From Chitinophagaceae bacterium (GTDB taxonomy: Bacteria > Bacteroidota > Bacteroidia > Chitinophagales > Chitinophagaceae), in NCBI GenBank assembly GCA_016720775.1, contig JADKJX010000001.1, positions 1,093,501 through 1,157,500 on the forward strand: 64,000 nucleotides of DNA, written 5' to 3'. Under the pieces are notes generated by a model. It was not told the origin of the DNA. It ran no database searches and saw nothing but the letters and a program-made list of their open reading frames with translations. Of this stretch, positions 34,797 to 44,900 are shown in pieces (position 1 is the stretch's first letter; the number at the start of each line of letters is the position of its first letter). The translations under genes and the position numbers were made by a program.

Positions 34797-35972
34797 ATGA
34801 TAAAGCAACTCATTCAGCAATCAGCTAAAAATTACGCAAAAGAATTCATCGATATCCGCCATCACCTGCATGCAAACCCCGAATTGAGCTACGAAGAATT
34901 TAAGACTTCGGCATATGTTCAGCAAAAGCTTACCGAATGGGGAATTCCTTTTGAAGTAAAAGCAAAGACCGGTGTTGTTGGGTTGATCAAAGGAAAGAAC
35001 CCGGATAAAAGAATCACGGCACTCCGGGCTGATATGGATGCACTGCCGATCCTGGAAGAGAACGAGGTTGATTACAAATCAAAGAATCCCGGTGTGATGC
35101 ATGCCTGCGGACATGATGTACATACCACCTGCTTATTGGGTGCTGCTAAAATTTTAAATGAGCTGAAAGACGAGTGGGAAGGAACCGTGAAATTAATTTT
35201 TCAGCCCGGAGAAGAAAAAAATCCCGGCGGGGCCAGTTTATTGATTGCAGAAGGAGTTTTGGAAAACCCGAAGCCTGAACAAATATTTGCCCTGCATGTG
35301 CACCCGGGGCTGGAAGTGGGGAAGATAAGTTTCCGCAATGGTATGGTAATGGCCAGTGCCGATGAAATTTATATCTCTGTAAAAAGTAAAGGCGGACATG
35401 CGGCTGCCCCGCAGTTTACGGCAGATACCATTTTAATTGCATCACAGTTGGTGGTAAGCCTGCAGCAGATCGTAAGCAGGAATAACAGCCCGTTCAACCC
35501 ATCTGTTTTATCAATAACTTCTTTCCAGGGCGGGCATACCACCAATGTCATTCCATCAGAAGTGAAACTGATGGGTACTTTCCGGGCGATGAATGAGGAA
35601 TGGCGTTTTAAGGCGCATGAACTGATAAAAAAACAAACCATTGAGCTGGTGAGTGCAATGGGTGCCGAAGCAACCATTCATATTGATGTGGGCTATCCCT
35701 TTGTTTTAAATAATGAAGAATTGGGTAATGCTGCCTGGAAAAAAGCAGCAGATTATATAGGCGCCGAAAATGTGGAAGAAACAGAATTGCGGATGGGCGC
35801 AGAAGACTTTGCCTATTACTCTCACCAGGTACCTGCCTGCTTTTTCAGGTTGGGTGCAGGAAATAAAGCAAAAGGAATAACCAGCGGCGTACATACACCT
35901 ACCTTTAATATTGATGAGCGTGCAATTGAGATCGGGATGGGGATGATGGCTTGGCTGGGGGCAGACGTTTAA
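34797..35972 (+). CDS. M20-family amidohydrolase / peptidase
   Basis: This 391-residue di-zinc enzyme hydrolyses N-acyl amino acids or similar amides (hippurate hydrolase/IAA-amino-acid hydrolase group). Landmarks are RHHLHANPELSYEE near residue 22, ADMDALPI, HACGHDVHTTCLLGAAK with metal ligands near 101-107, QPGEEKNPGG with the catalytic Glu, and GAEDFAYY near 341. It has no signal peptide, so it is cytoplasmic. The stop codon TAA is contributed by the CGTTTAAAACG repeat that begins at 35966. Confidence 0.9.
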   Translation: MIKQLIQQSAKNYAKEFIDIRHHLHANPELSYEEFKTSAYVQQKLTEWGIPFEVKAKTGVVGLIKGKNPDKRITALRADMDALPILEENEVDYKSKNPGVMHACGHDVHTTCLLGAAKILNELKDEWEGTVKLIFQPGEEKNPGGASLLIAEGVLENPKPEQIFALHVHPGLEVGKISFRNGMVMASADEIYISVKSKGGHAAAPQFTADTILIASQLVVSLQQIVSRNNSPFNPSVLSITSFQGGHTTNVIPSEVKLMGTFRAMNEEWRFKAHELIKKQTIELVSAMGAEATIHIDVGYPFVLNNEELGNAAWKKAADYIGAENVEETELRMGAEDFAYYSHQVPACFFRLGAGNKAKGITSGVHTPTFNIDERAIEIGMGMMAWLGADV

Positions 35973-36126
35973 AACGTTGCAGGGTTTAAGGCGTTTAAGG
36001 GTTGAGGAAAAAACTTCTTTATTCAATAATTGCACTTCAACGATTTAGACGATCTTAAACCTTTAAACCTTAAACCTTTAAACCTTTAAACCTTTAAACG
36101 TCTTAAACGATTTAAACCTTTAAACG
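35966..36126. repeat. TTTAAACG-type element without a gene
   Basis: It begins with CGTTTAAAACGTTGC at the end of the M20 gene, has the core AAGGGTTGAG with AACTTCTTT, and ends with a run of CCTTTAAACCTTTAAACG words up to seven bases before the MBL-fold start. The core matches the right-hand part of the S23 cassette (24245-24375, inverted). Confidence 0.7.
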
Positions 36127-36132
36127 ATAACA

Positions 36133-37536
36133 ATGAAAATAGCATTCCATGGCGCCGCCAGAACAGTAACCGGAAGCAAACACCTGCTTACGTTGAAGAA
36201 CGGGAAAAAGTATTTACTGGACTGCGGGATGTTCCAGGGACTTGGAAAAGAAACCGACGCCATGAACCGGAATTTTGGTTTTGATGTGACAGAGGTTACG
36301 GCCATGATCTTATCTCATGCGCATGTTGATCATTGCGGACTGATACCGAAATTGATGAAGGATGGTTTTGACGGAAAGATCTATTGCACGCCGGCCACCA
36401 AAGAACTAACGGCGGTGATGCTGGAAGATTCTGCCGGCATACAGGAAAGCGAGATCAAATATGAAAATAAAAGAAGGGCGCAGGAAGGCCTGCCGTATTT
36501 AAGGCCTTTGTATGACACATCCGATGCCATTGCTGCTATGGATCATTTTGTGCAGGTGGAATACGACAACTGGTTTACCATTGATGAAAATATTGACGTG
36601 CAGTACACCGATACCGGTCATATCATCGGCAGTGCTGCGGTACATTTAAAGATAAAAGAAGATGGGAAAGTTACCCGGCTTACATTCAGCGGAGACGTGG
36701 GAAGATACCGGGATGTGATATTAAAATCACCTGCCACTTTTTCGCAGGCTGATTATATCCTGATAGAATCAACCTATGGAAACAGTCTGCACGACAACGC
36801 CACCACAACGCCCGACCAGATTTTGCACTGGATAGAAAAAGCCTGCCTGCAGAAAAAAGGCAAACTGATCATCCCTGCCTTCAGCGTGGGAAGGACACAG
36901 GAAATATTATATGCACTTAATCAGCTGGAACTGGAAAGAAGGCTACCCGACCTGAATTATTTTGTCGACAGTCCATTGAGCGTAAAGGCAACAGAAATAG
37001 TAAAACATTACCCGCAGTATTTCAATAAAACGATACAAAAGATATTGCAGAGTGATAGTGATCCTTTTGGGTTTAAGGGATTGAAGTTCATTAAATCAGT
37101 TGATGAATCGAAGTTGCTCAATTTCCGAAACGGGCCGTTTGTCATCATTTCTGCCAGTGGTATGGCCGATGCCGGAAGGGTTAAGCACCATATCAGCAAT
37201 AATATAGAGAACAGCCGCAACACCATTTTATTTACGGGCTATTGCGAACCGCATTCACTCGGTGGCAAATTGCTCGACGGCCGAAAGGAAGTGAATATCT
37301 ATGGTGTGGCCCATGAAGTGAATGCCGAGATCGGTTCCATCCGGAGCATGAGTGCACATGGTGATTACGATGATCTCTGCCAGTTCCTGGCCTGCCAGGA
37401 TCCCAAACAGGTGAAGCGTTTGTTTTTAGTGCATGGTGAATATAAAGTGCAGCAGGATTTTAAACAACGCCTGGTACGGAAAGGTTTTGTTGATGTGGAG
37501 ATACCTGAAATGCATTACGAAGAAGGCTTAAGTTGA
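36133..37536 (+). CDS. MBL-fold beta-CASP metallo-hydrolase (RNA-processing type)
   Basis: This 467-residue protein has the metallo-beta-lactamase signature HAHVDHCG at residues 62-69, the GDVGRY Asp motif, and the beta-CASP and RMMBL motifs including SASGMADAGRVKHH and RSMSAHGDYDDL near the C-terminus. This is the CPSF73/Ysh1-like group, which in archaea and eukaryotes cleaves RNA. Bacterial copies are presumed RNases but are rarely characterised. It has no signal peptide. It starts just after a repeat element and is followed closely by the DUF3857 gene. Confidence 0.9.
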   Translation: MKIAFHGAARTVTGSKHLLTLKNGKKYLLDCGMFQGLGKETDAMNRNFGFDVTEVTAMILSHAHVDHCGLIPKLMKDGFDGKIYCTPATKELTAVMLEDSAGIQESEIKYENKRRAQEGLPYLRPLYDTSDAIAAMDHFVQVEYDNWFTIDENIDVQYTDTGHIIGSAAVHLKIKEDGKVTRLTFSGDVGRYRDVILKSPATFSQADYILIESTYGNSLHDNATTTPDQILHWIEKACLQKKGKLIIPAFSVGRTQEILYALNQLELERRLPDLNYFVDSPLSVKATEIVKHYPQYFNKTIQKILQSDSDPFGFKGLKFIKSVDESKLLNFRNGPFVIISASGMADAGRVKHHISNNIENSRNTILFTGYCEPHSLGGKLLDGRKEVNIYGVAHEVNAEIGSIRSMSAHGDYDDLCQFLACQDPKQVKRLFLVHGEYKVQQDFKQRLVRKGFVDVEIPEMHYEEGLS

Positions 37537-37560
37537 TCTTCCTAAGTAAAATACACGGCA

Positions 37561-39501
37561 ATGAAAAGACTTTTTATCTTGTTTTTTTTGTCATGCAGTC
37601 TTTCAGAATTGGCTGCTCAAACACTGCCCCCATTACCCGAGTTTGGAAAAGTTGACAGATCCGAACTGGAGATGACCGATTGTTCTTTTGAGAAAGGCGC
37701 CGAGGCGATGGTGCTGTTTGATGAAGGCGAGTCTTACTTCAGGCTGAATCTCGATTATGCAACTTTTCCTGTTTTTCAACAAACCTCTTATCATGTGCGG
37801 ATCAAAATATTCACTAAAAAAGGATTTGAGAACGCCAATATCCGGATCAGGTATCCATCCGGTAATAAGGAGATTACCATAAAGTCTTTCAGCGCCCAAA
37901 CCTATAACCTGGATGCATCCGGCAATGTGGTGGTGACAAAGGTTGATAAGAATACGGTTTATGATAAAGCGATAAACTCCCGTTTCAGTGAAAAGATATT
38001 TGCATTCCCGGATGTAAAAGAAGGGAGCGTGATTGAATATAAATATGTGCTGGATGGCTATTCGGAAAACTACTGGTATTTCCAAAAAGAGATACCCGTA
38101 AAACACAGCCGCTTTATCATGGATTTTCCGCAGGAACTCCGGGTGGCTGTTATTCCGCATGTGAATCTTCCGTTGCAACAGAAAGGCAGGGATGCTTCTT
38201 CAGGAAATAATTCATGGTATGCCATGGACAATGTACCCGCATTGAAAGATGAAGCATTCATGAGTTGCCCGGAAGATTACCTGCAAAGAATGGAACTTAA
38301 ATCAATGTCTGTGCATATTCCCGGTATGCTCCCGATTAACCTTGCAAGAACCTGGCCGGGCATCGTTAAATCGCTGATGGAAGATGAGGACTTCGGCAGA
38401 CAGTTGAAAAAGAATATTCCACGCACTTCAGACCTGGATGCCATGCTGATACCTGTTGGTGACGAGTATACAAGAATGCTCATCATCCATAAATATGTGC
38501 GCAATAATATGGTTTGGAATAACTACGACAACATATGGGCATTGGATGGAGTAAAGAGCGCCTGGAAGGATAAAAAGGGAACAAGCGGCGAGATCAACCT
38601 CATCCTTATTAACCTGTTGAAAGACGCCGGAATTAAAGTGAAGCCCGTATTGGTGAGTACGAGAGAAAACGGCATTATCAATACCGGGGTTCCCGGGTAC
38701 GACCAGTTCAATAAGGTTATGGCATATGTACAGATCGGAGACAAAAATTATGTGCTGGATGCAACAGAGAAGTATACGCCTTCACATTTGATACCGTTTG
38801 ACGTTATGGCTTCTGAAGGACTGGTCATTGAAAAACCCGATAGCTATGAGTGGGGCTGGAAAGTTTTATGGGACGATGATCACGTGAAGAAAAAAACCGT
38901 ACAGGTAACTGCTAATATCGGGAATGACGGGTCAATAACCGGGGCTGCTACCGTAAACAGTTTTGACTATGAAAAAATAAAGAGCCTCGAATTGTTCCGA
39001 AAGGGGATCGATAAACTGAAAGAAGCGTTGGTATCAGGTTCAAATGTAAAGGTTGACAGTTTTTCTTTAAAAAATGCCGACAACGATACGCTGCCATTGG
39101 AACAAACGCTTGATTTTAGTATTCCGCCGGTTTCTTCGGGGGGCTACAATTACCTGTCGGCTAATTTGTTTTTAGGCTTTAATAAAAATCCTTTTCTTGA
39201 TGAAGAACGCAGAAGCGATATTTTCTTTGGTACGAAGCAGGAATATACAATCACCGCCACCTTCTTTTTGCCCGACGGTTACCAGATGGAAACGTTGCCT
39301 AAAAATTTAAAAATGATCACCCCGGATATGAACATTGTTTTTAAAAGATATGCTACATTCAGCGATGGGCTCTTGTTTATTAATATCAGTATGGAATTTA
39401 AAAATCCTTTTTATACACCCGATCAGTATCCTGAACTGAGGGAGTTTTATAAAAAGATGTTTGAATTGCTCGATGAGAAATTTGTTTACAAAAAGAAATA
39501 A
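37561..39501 (+). CDS. exported DUF3857 / transglutaminase-like protein
   Basis: This 646-residue protein has a signal peptide ending LAAQ. Residues about 60-230 form a DUF3857 beta domain (YHVRIKIFTKKGFENANIRIRY, FAFPDVKEGSVIEYKYVL). A transglutaminase-like region follows at about 290-420; a Cys is not obvious at the expected nucleophile position (GTSGEINLILINLLKDAGI reads Ser/Glu there), so catalysis is doubtful. The C-terminus is a DUF3858-like beta domain. These proteins are common in Bacteroidota and their role is unknown. Confidence 0.85.
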   Translation: MKRLFILFFLSCSLSELAAQTLPPLPEFGKVDRSELEMTDCSFEKGAEAMVLFDEGESYFRLNLDYATFPVFQQTSYHVRIKIFTKKGFENANIRIRYPSGNKEITIKSFSAQTYNLDASGNVVVTKVDKNTVYDKAINSRFSEKIFAFPDVKEGSVIEYKYVLDGYSENYWYFQKEIPVKHSRFIMDFPQELRVAVIPHVNLPLQQKGRDASSGNNSWYAMDNVPALKDEAFMSCPEDYLQRMELKSMSVHIPGMLPINLARTWPGIVKSLMEDEDFGRQLKKNIPRTSDLDAMLIPVGDEYTRMLIIHKYVRNNMVWNNYDNIWALDGVKSAWKDKKGTSGEINLILINLLKDAGIKVKPVLVSTRENGIINTGVPGYDQFNKVMAYVQIGDKNYVLDATEKYTPSHLIPFDVMASEGLVIEKPDSYEWGWKVLWDDDHVKKKTVQVTANIGNDGSITGAATVNSFDYEKIKSLELFRKGIDKLKEALVSGSNVKVDSFSLKNADNDTLPLEQTLDFSIPPVSSGGYNYLSANLFLGFNKNPFLDEERRSDIFFGTKQEYTITATFFLPDGYQMETLPKNLKMITPDMNIVFKRYATFSDGLLFINISMEFKNPFYTPDQYPELREFYKKMFELLDEKFVYKKK

Positions 39502-39504
39502 CCA

Positions 39505-40749
39505 TTACTGAAACCGGGTTGGTTTAAAGGCGCTTATGTCCACAGAGGTATGCTTACGCCGGATTATTTCACTCACAAGTTTTCCTGTGCCCGTTCCTTC
39601 CGAAATGCCCAGCATGGCATGGCCGCCGGCAAAAACAACATTTTCAAATTCAGCAATTTTTCCAATATAAGGCAGTCCATCCGGTGTTACCGGCCTTAAA
39701 CCGTTCCATATTTTATCAACAGGAGGGAAATCAATTTTTAATCCCGGGTAAAAAACTTTTGCCGAATCATAAATGCCCTGCATACGTTTTACCAGCACTT
39801 TATTATTGATGCCGCTGATCTCCATGGTGCCGCCAATGCGGAGCTGGTGCTTCCAGGGCGTAATGGCACAACGGCCATCAACTAAGATGGCAGGATATTT
39901 AATATTCTTTTCTACATGATCATAGGTATGGCTGTATCCTTTGCCCGGCTGTAATAATAACCGGATGCCCATCATTTTTGCAACAACAGGCAGCCAGCTT
40001 CCTGCGGCGATGACAATTTCAGTGCAGTCAAATTTTCCCCTATCGGTTATTACTGCCGAAATTTTATTGCTTGCTTTCTCAAAGCCGGTAACGGTGGTAT
40101 GCAATTGAAAATTCACCCCCTTCTTTTCTAAATTATTTTTCAGGGCAACCATCATCTTGCCGGGATTGAAATGACAATCGTCTTTAAATAACACGGCCCC
40201 GGCCACATCCACTTCAACATCTGTTTCCAGCTGTTGCACGGCATCCCGTTTCAACCGCTCTACTTTCAATCCGAATTTCTCTGCATCATCAGCCAGGTGA
40301 AACTCATGCTCTAATGTTTTTTGTTGCCTGCACATCATCAGGCAGCCGATCGTTTCCATGTCGAATGTATCGCCGATCTCATTCCGCATATCGTTTATCA
40401 ACTGCCGGCTTAATTGTAAGATATTATTCAGGTGTGGCGCATTTTTTTTAACGGTGGCTGCATTGCTGTTCTTCCAGAAATGATAACCCCATTGCAGCAG
40501 GTCCCAGTTAAGTCTTGGTTTTATGTAGAACGGGCTGCTGCTGCTGAGCATATGCCGGATGCCTTCGGCAATAATGCCTGGACTTGCGAGCGGTACAAAA
40601 TGACTGGGCGACATGTAGCCCATGTTTCCAAAGGAACAACCGTCTGTTATATCGCCTCGTTCAATAATTGTTACTTCATATCCTTCCCTTTGCAAATAGT
40701 AGGCGCTGCATAAACCTATTACACCGCCGCCAATGATCGTTACTTTCAT
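39505..40749 (-). CDS. FAD-dependent D-amino-acid oxidoreductase, probable D-hydroxyproline dehydrogenase
   Basis: This 414-residue DAO-family flavoenzyme has the FAD motif GGGVIGLCSAYYLQREG at residues 7-23 and the C-terminal NVVFAGGHAMLGISEGTGTG. It resembles DadA. Its stop lies three bases from the convergent DUF3857 gene, and 10 bases upstream is the hydroxyproline epimerase gene. In the hydroxyproline pathway this enzyme oxidises cis-4-hydroxy-D-proline to pyrroline-4-hydroxy-2-carboxylate. The family call is strong; the substrate comes from the neighbours. Confidence 0.87.
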   Translation of the reverse strand: MKVTIIGGGVIGLCSAYYLQREGYEVTIIERGDITDGCSFGNMGYMSPSHFVPLASPGIIAEGIRHMLSSSSPFYIKPRLNWDLLQWGYHFWKNSNAATVKKNAPHLNNILQLSRQLINDMRNEIGDTFDMETIGCLMMCRQQKTLEHEFHLADDAEKFGLKVERLKRDAVQQLETDVEVDVAGAVLFKDDCHFNPGKMMVALKNNLEKKGVNFQLHTTVTGFEKASNKISAVITDRGKFDCTEIVIAAGSWLPVVAKMMGIRLLLQPGKGYSHTYDHVEKNIKYPAILVDGRCAITPWKHQLRIGGTMEISGINNKVLVKRMQGIYDSAKVFYPGLKIDFPPVDKIWNGLRPVTPDGLPYIGKIAEFENVVFAGGHAMLGISEGTGTGKLVSEIIRRKHTSVDISAFKPTRFQ

Positions 40750-40759
40750 TCTGCTGTTT

Positions 40760-41791
40760 TTAAATTACCTGGAAGCCCAATGCATACGGGTCATCTTCGG
40801 TATCAATCGTTATTATATTATGTCCATAAATTCTTGCCCATCCTTCAATGCTTGGTTTAATGGCGGGCTTCCCGGCAATAGTTAATTCTTCTTCTATCCG
40901 ACCGGTGAATTTACTGCCGATGATGCTCTCGTGAATGAATTCATCTCCTTTTTTTAATTTTCCTTTTGCATACCATTGCGCCATTCTTGCACTTGTTCCT
41001 GTTCCGCAAGGACTGCGGTCGATGGCTTTGTCGCCATAAAAAACAGCGTTACGGGCCGTCGATGTTTTATCGATCACCGCACCGGTCCACAGTATGTGGC
41101 TGCATCCGTGTATGGTCTCGTTTTCGGGATGAACAAAATCGTATTTGGCATTGATATTTTTTCTCAGCTCTCTTGCCCAGCTTATCAGTTTATCGGCTGA
41201 ATAATTTTCCAGTCCTTTAAAATTTTTCTGCACATCCACAATGGCATAAAAATTCCCGCCGTAAGAAACATCGATTACCAGTTCACCTAATTCCGGGCAC
41301 GCAACGGTTAATTCTGTAGAATGAAGGAACGAGGGAACATTTGTAAGCTTTACTGATTTTACTTTTGTCCTGAGCGGAGTCGAAGGACCAAGCGAAGCCG
41401 AAGGGTCTTGTTTGTATTCGATCAGTACCAAACCTGCCGGCGCTTCCATCCGTACGATGCCGGGCGTTTTTGGGTTTATCAATCCTTCTTCAATGGCAAT
41501 GGTTATGGTGCCGATGGTTCCATGTCCGCACATGGGCAGGCAGCCGCTGGTTTCAATGAACAGAACAGCCACGTCATTCTGCGGATCATGCGGCGGATAC
41601 AAAATGCTTCCACTCATCATGTCGTGGCCACGGGGTTCAAACATCAACCCCTTTCTTATCCAGTCATATTCTTTCAGAAAATGCTGGCGTTTTTCGCTCA
41701 TGGTATTGCCCAGAAGTTGGGGGCCGCCTTTTTTCACCAGGCGAACCGGGTTACCGCAGGTATGGGCATCTATGCAATGGAATGTTTTCAA
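40760..41791 (-). CDS. 4-hydroxyproline epimerase (proline racemase family)
   Basis: This 343-residue cofactor-free epimerase uses two Cys: one in LPMCGHGTIG and one in DRSPCGTGTSARM. Both are present, which indicates a racemase or epimerase rather than a 3-hydroxyproline dehydratase (Thr in the second site). It converts trans-4-hydroxy-L-proline to cis-4-hydroxy-D-proline. An unusual insertion, DPSASLGPSTPLRTK, near residue 138 is encoded by a CTGAGCGGAGTCGAAGG-type repeat (41367-41408) read in frame. It overlaps no neighbour and shares a strand with the oxidase gene. Confidence 0.9.
   Translation of the reverse strand: MKTFHCIDAHTCGNPVRLVKKGGPQLLGNTMSEKRQHFLKEYDWIRKGLMFEPRGHDMMSGSILYPPHDPQNDVAVLFIETSGCLPMCGHGTIGTITIAIEEGLINPKTPGIVRMEAPAGLVLIEYKQDPSASLGPSTPLRTKVKSVKLTNVPSFLHSTELTVACPELGELVIDVSYGGNFYAIVDVQKNFKGLENYSADKLISWARELRKNINAKYDFVHPENETIHGCSHILWTGAVIDKTSTARNAVFYGDKAIDRSPCGTGTSARMAQWYAKGKLKKGDEFIHESIIGSKFTGRIEEELTIAGKPAIKPSIEGWARIYGHNIITIDTEDDPYALGFQVI
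41367..41408. repeat. GTCCTGAGCGGAGTCGAAGG repeat inside the epimerase gene
   Basis: GTCC-TGAGCGGAGTCGAA-GGAC plus AAGCGAAGCCGAAGGGTC matches a repeat type common between genes in many bacteria. Here it is an in-frame 14-codon insertion that keeps the epimerase frame open. Confidence 0.7.
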
Positions 41792-41945
41792 ATTGTTTTC
41801 AATAACCGTTAATAAATGCAGCCATTAGTGGCGCTTTTGAACTGGTAAGTTAATAAGAAATGTCAACTCAGGGGATGATTATTGTGATTCTATAACAGCT
41901 TAACCTGCGAGAAGAATGTTTTTACAGAAAGCAGTAATTTTTTTT

Positions 41946-41953
41946 TAAATTTG
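41946..41953 (+). promoter_or_regulatory. -7 element (TAAATTTG) for the M4 protease gene
   Basis: TAAATTTG matches TAnnTTTG and lies 17 bases before the protease ATG. A TTG at -33 is not seen. Confidence 0.35.
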
Positions 41954-41970
41954 ATGACTAAAACTCCCGT

Positions 41971-44900
41971 ATGAATACAAAACTACCCTTAGTTACTCTC
42001 TCATTATTCTTATTCAGCATTTCCATCCAGGCCCAGGTAAAGCCAAAGCAGGCAGGTAAGGACTTGCAGGCGTATAAAGCCAGGGTGAAGGCAGACCCGT
42101 TCGTTACTTCATTTGAGTTCAATGATAAACATGGCACACCCGCCTATATCAGGTTCGACGGGCCTGCTTCCATAAGTGTAGCAGATGCAGAGCAGGCTCT
42201 TGCAAAGTACCTGCCTGTACGCAGGAGTATAGATGCACTTTCAAAAAATCAGGATGAAACGATGTATGGCAATATAGAAGTGCAGCGTTACCAGCAGTAT
42301 TTTAAAGGGATCAGGATCGAACATGGCAGTTATGTGGTTGTTGCCAAAGACGGCAAGCTGTCTTATATAACCGGGGAGGTTTTTCAGGTGGATGCTTTAA
42401 CCAGTATTACACCTGCACTCACAGAAGAGGCCGCCAGGACAAAAGCGAGGATATATCTCGATGGAATGGCGCCTGCAAATGACGATAAACCGGCAGGAGT
42501 ACTTGTGTTTATTGAAAATGGACTGCATAAAAAAAATACTGACGGGAAAGTTCACCTGGCATACAGGTTTGAAATGGGATCCCGGGCCAACGCATCAAAA
42601 TTTCAACATGTATATGTGGATGCTGCAACAGGGGATATCTTATTTACCAACCTCCTCACAATGACGGGTTGTTATAAAGATCTCCATCCTGATAAAAAAA
42701 ATGATCTCACCGGTAAAAATGAAGATCATACTGCCGAAAAACGAAATACAGAAGCCTCCGGCCAGGTTGTTTCTCCATTAGCGGCCAGTATATATAGTGG
42801 TACTCTGACCAATATGGTTACACGGTTTACAGGTGGTTCTTACAGGCTTGAAGCAACCATTGCAGGGGAGAATTATCCAACGCATATCAAGAATATTCTT
42901 CACGCTCCTGTGAGCACTTACACCCTAGTAAGCCAGTTTACGGCAGCGATGGCAGCAGCCACAGAAGTTACCGATGCTGATAATAGCTGGACTGCGGCTG
43001 AATATAATAATGCCAATCACGACAATACAGCTTTGGATGTTCAGTGGGGAGCACAAAGGGTATATGATTACTGGAAAACAAGACATACAAGGAACAGTTG
43101 GGATAATGCAAATGGAATATTGAATTGCTATGTGCATGCCGACAACAACTGGGATAATGCATTCTGGCAGGGCGGTGGAGGCATCAACAGCATGTTCTAT
43201 GGCGATGGTTCCTATGCGGTTGGTGGATTTTCCACTTTGTCCAGTCTTGATGTTACGGGTCATGAGATCGGTCATGGTGTTTGCCAGGCTACATCCAACC
43301 TTACTTATTCCAATGAAAGCGGAGCCATGAACGAAGGCTTTAGCGATATATGGGGTGCATCTATTGAACACTATGGAGATCCTTTTGAGGCAGATGCAGT
43401 CCCCAAAAGTTATTTTGATATTGGTGAGGAGATCACCATCGGTGGTGGAGCTCTTCGCAGTATGAGCAACCCTAAATTATACGCTCAACCGGATACGTAC
43501 CTGGGCACCAATTGGTATACAGGTACAGGAGATAATGGTGGCGTGCATACCAACAGTGGGGTACTCAATTACTGGTTCTACCTGCTGGTGAATGGAAAAA
43601 CAGTTGGCACCAATGACCTTAGCAATACCTATTCTGTTCCGGCCCTTGGATGGGTAAATGCTGAAAAGATCGCTTTCCTGGGAGAAACATCTTTAACATC
43701 AAGTGCCAATTATTCTGCCTGCAGAACGGCCATGATCAATGCAGCTACTACGTTATTCGGTGCTTGTCCTTCTTTGCAGGTTGAAGCAGTGACAAGGGCC
43801 TGGTATGCTGTTGGTGTGGGCGCCGATTTTGTTCCCTGCACCCCACAGATCACGTTTAACGGCGCTGCACAAACTGTTACCGAAACAGGCAGTACCGGTG
43901 CCACCTGTTTAAAAACAAAAACCATTACTGTGCCTGTAAAGATTGCACAGGCTGCCACACAATCTGCCACGGTAAGCTTTACCATAAGCGGAACTGCAAC
44001 CAATGGGGCAAATGCCGATTATACTATTTCACCATCAACCGTTGTGTTCCCGGCTTCAAGTACGGCTACTCAGAATTTAACGATCACCATCAATGACGAT
44101 GCGTATGTTGAAGGAACTGAAACGATCCTTCTTCATATTAATTCAGTCACAACATCCGGTAATGCCGTAGCGGGGAATACCTTTCAGGATTATATCGTTA
44201 CCATCACCGATGATGATTATGCACCTTCGCAGTATATATTAACTACCGGGCAAACCATCTATTCAGAAAATTTCACCGCACCGGTTGGTTTTACCCAGGC
44301 TACTTCCAGCGGGGCTGTGAATTTCTGGAGACTTGGTAACAACGCAGGAACTACGCCATATTTCACTGCCTCCAATAATTGTGCATACGTTTCGCAGAAT
44401 ACAACCACGTTTACATACAGCACAACCAGTACAAGCGTGGCCAGGTTGCAAACCCCGGTCATCAATGCATCAAATGCCACCAACCTGCAATTGACCTATG
44501 ATTATGTTTGCAATGGTGAAATATTCTCAGGAACTATTTATGATTATGGAACCCTTTGGTATTCTACCAACAGCGGTACAAGCTGGGCCCAGATAAATGC
44601 TGTTCAATACCAGGGGATAACCACCAAAACCACCATTACGGTGAACCTGCCGGCTGCAGCAAATAATGCGGCGAACCTGATGCTTGGCTTCCGGTGGGAT
44701 AATGATAATACCGCAGGCAATCAGCCGCCTTTTGGCATTGATAATATTGTTTTGAAAGGGGATATCAGAAGCCCGGCGCCTGTACAATCATCGGTGAACA
44801 CAGGTACCTCATCCGACCAGCAATACCTTGGTCCCAATGCAACCGTTAACTTTTATGATAAAGTATCCAATACCGTGATGGGCACCATTCAAAACCTGGG

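Noticed and set aside
35966..36126. Short CCTTTAAA-type tandem words, considered as a CRISPR array or tandem repeat
   Set aside because: There are no regular spacers, word lengths vary, and related words form inverted repeats elsewhere; it fits the interspersed repeat family better.
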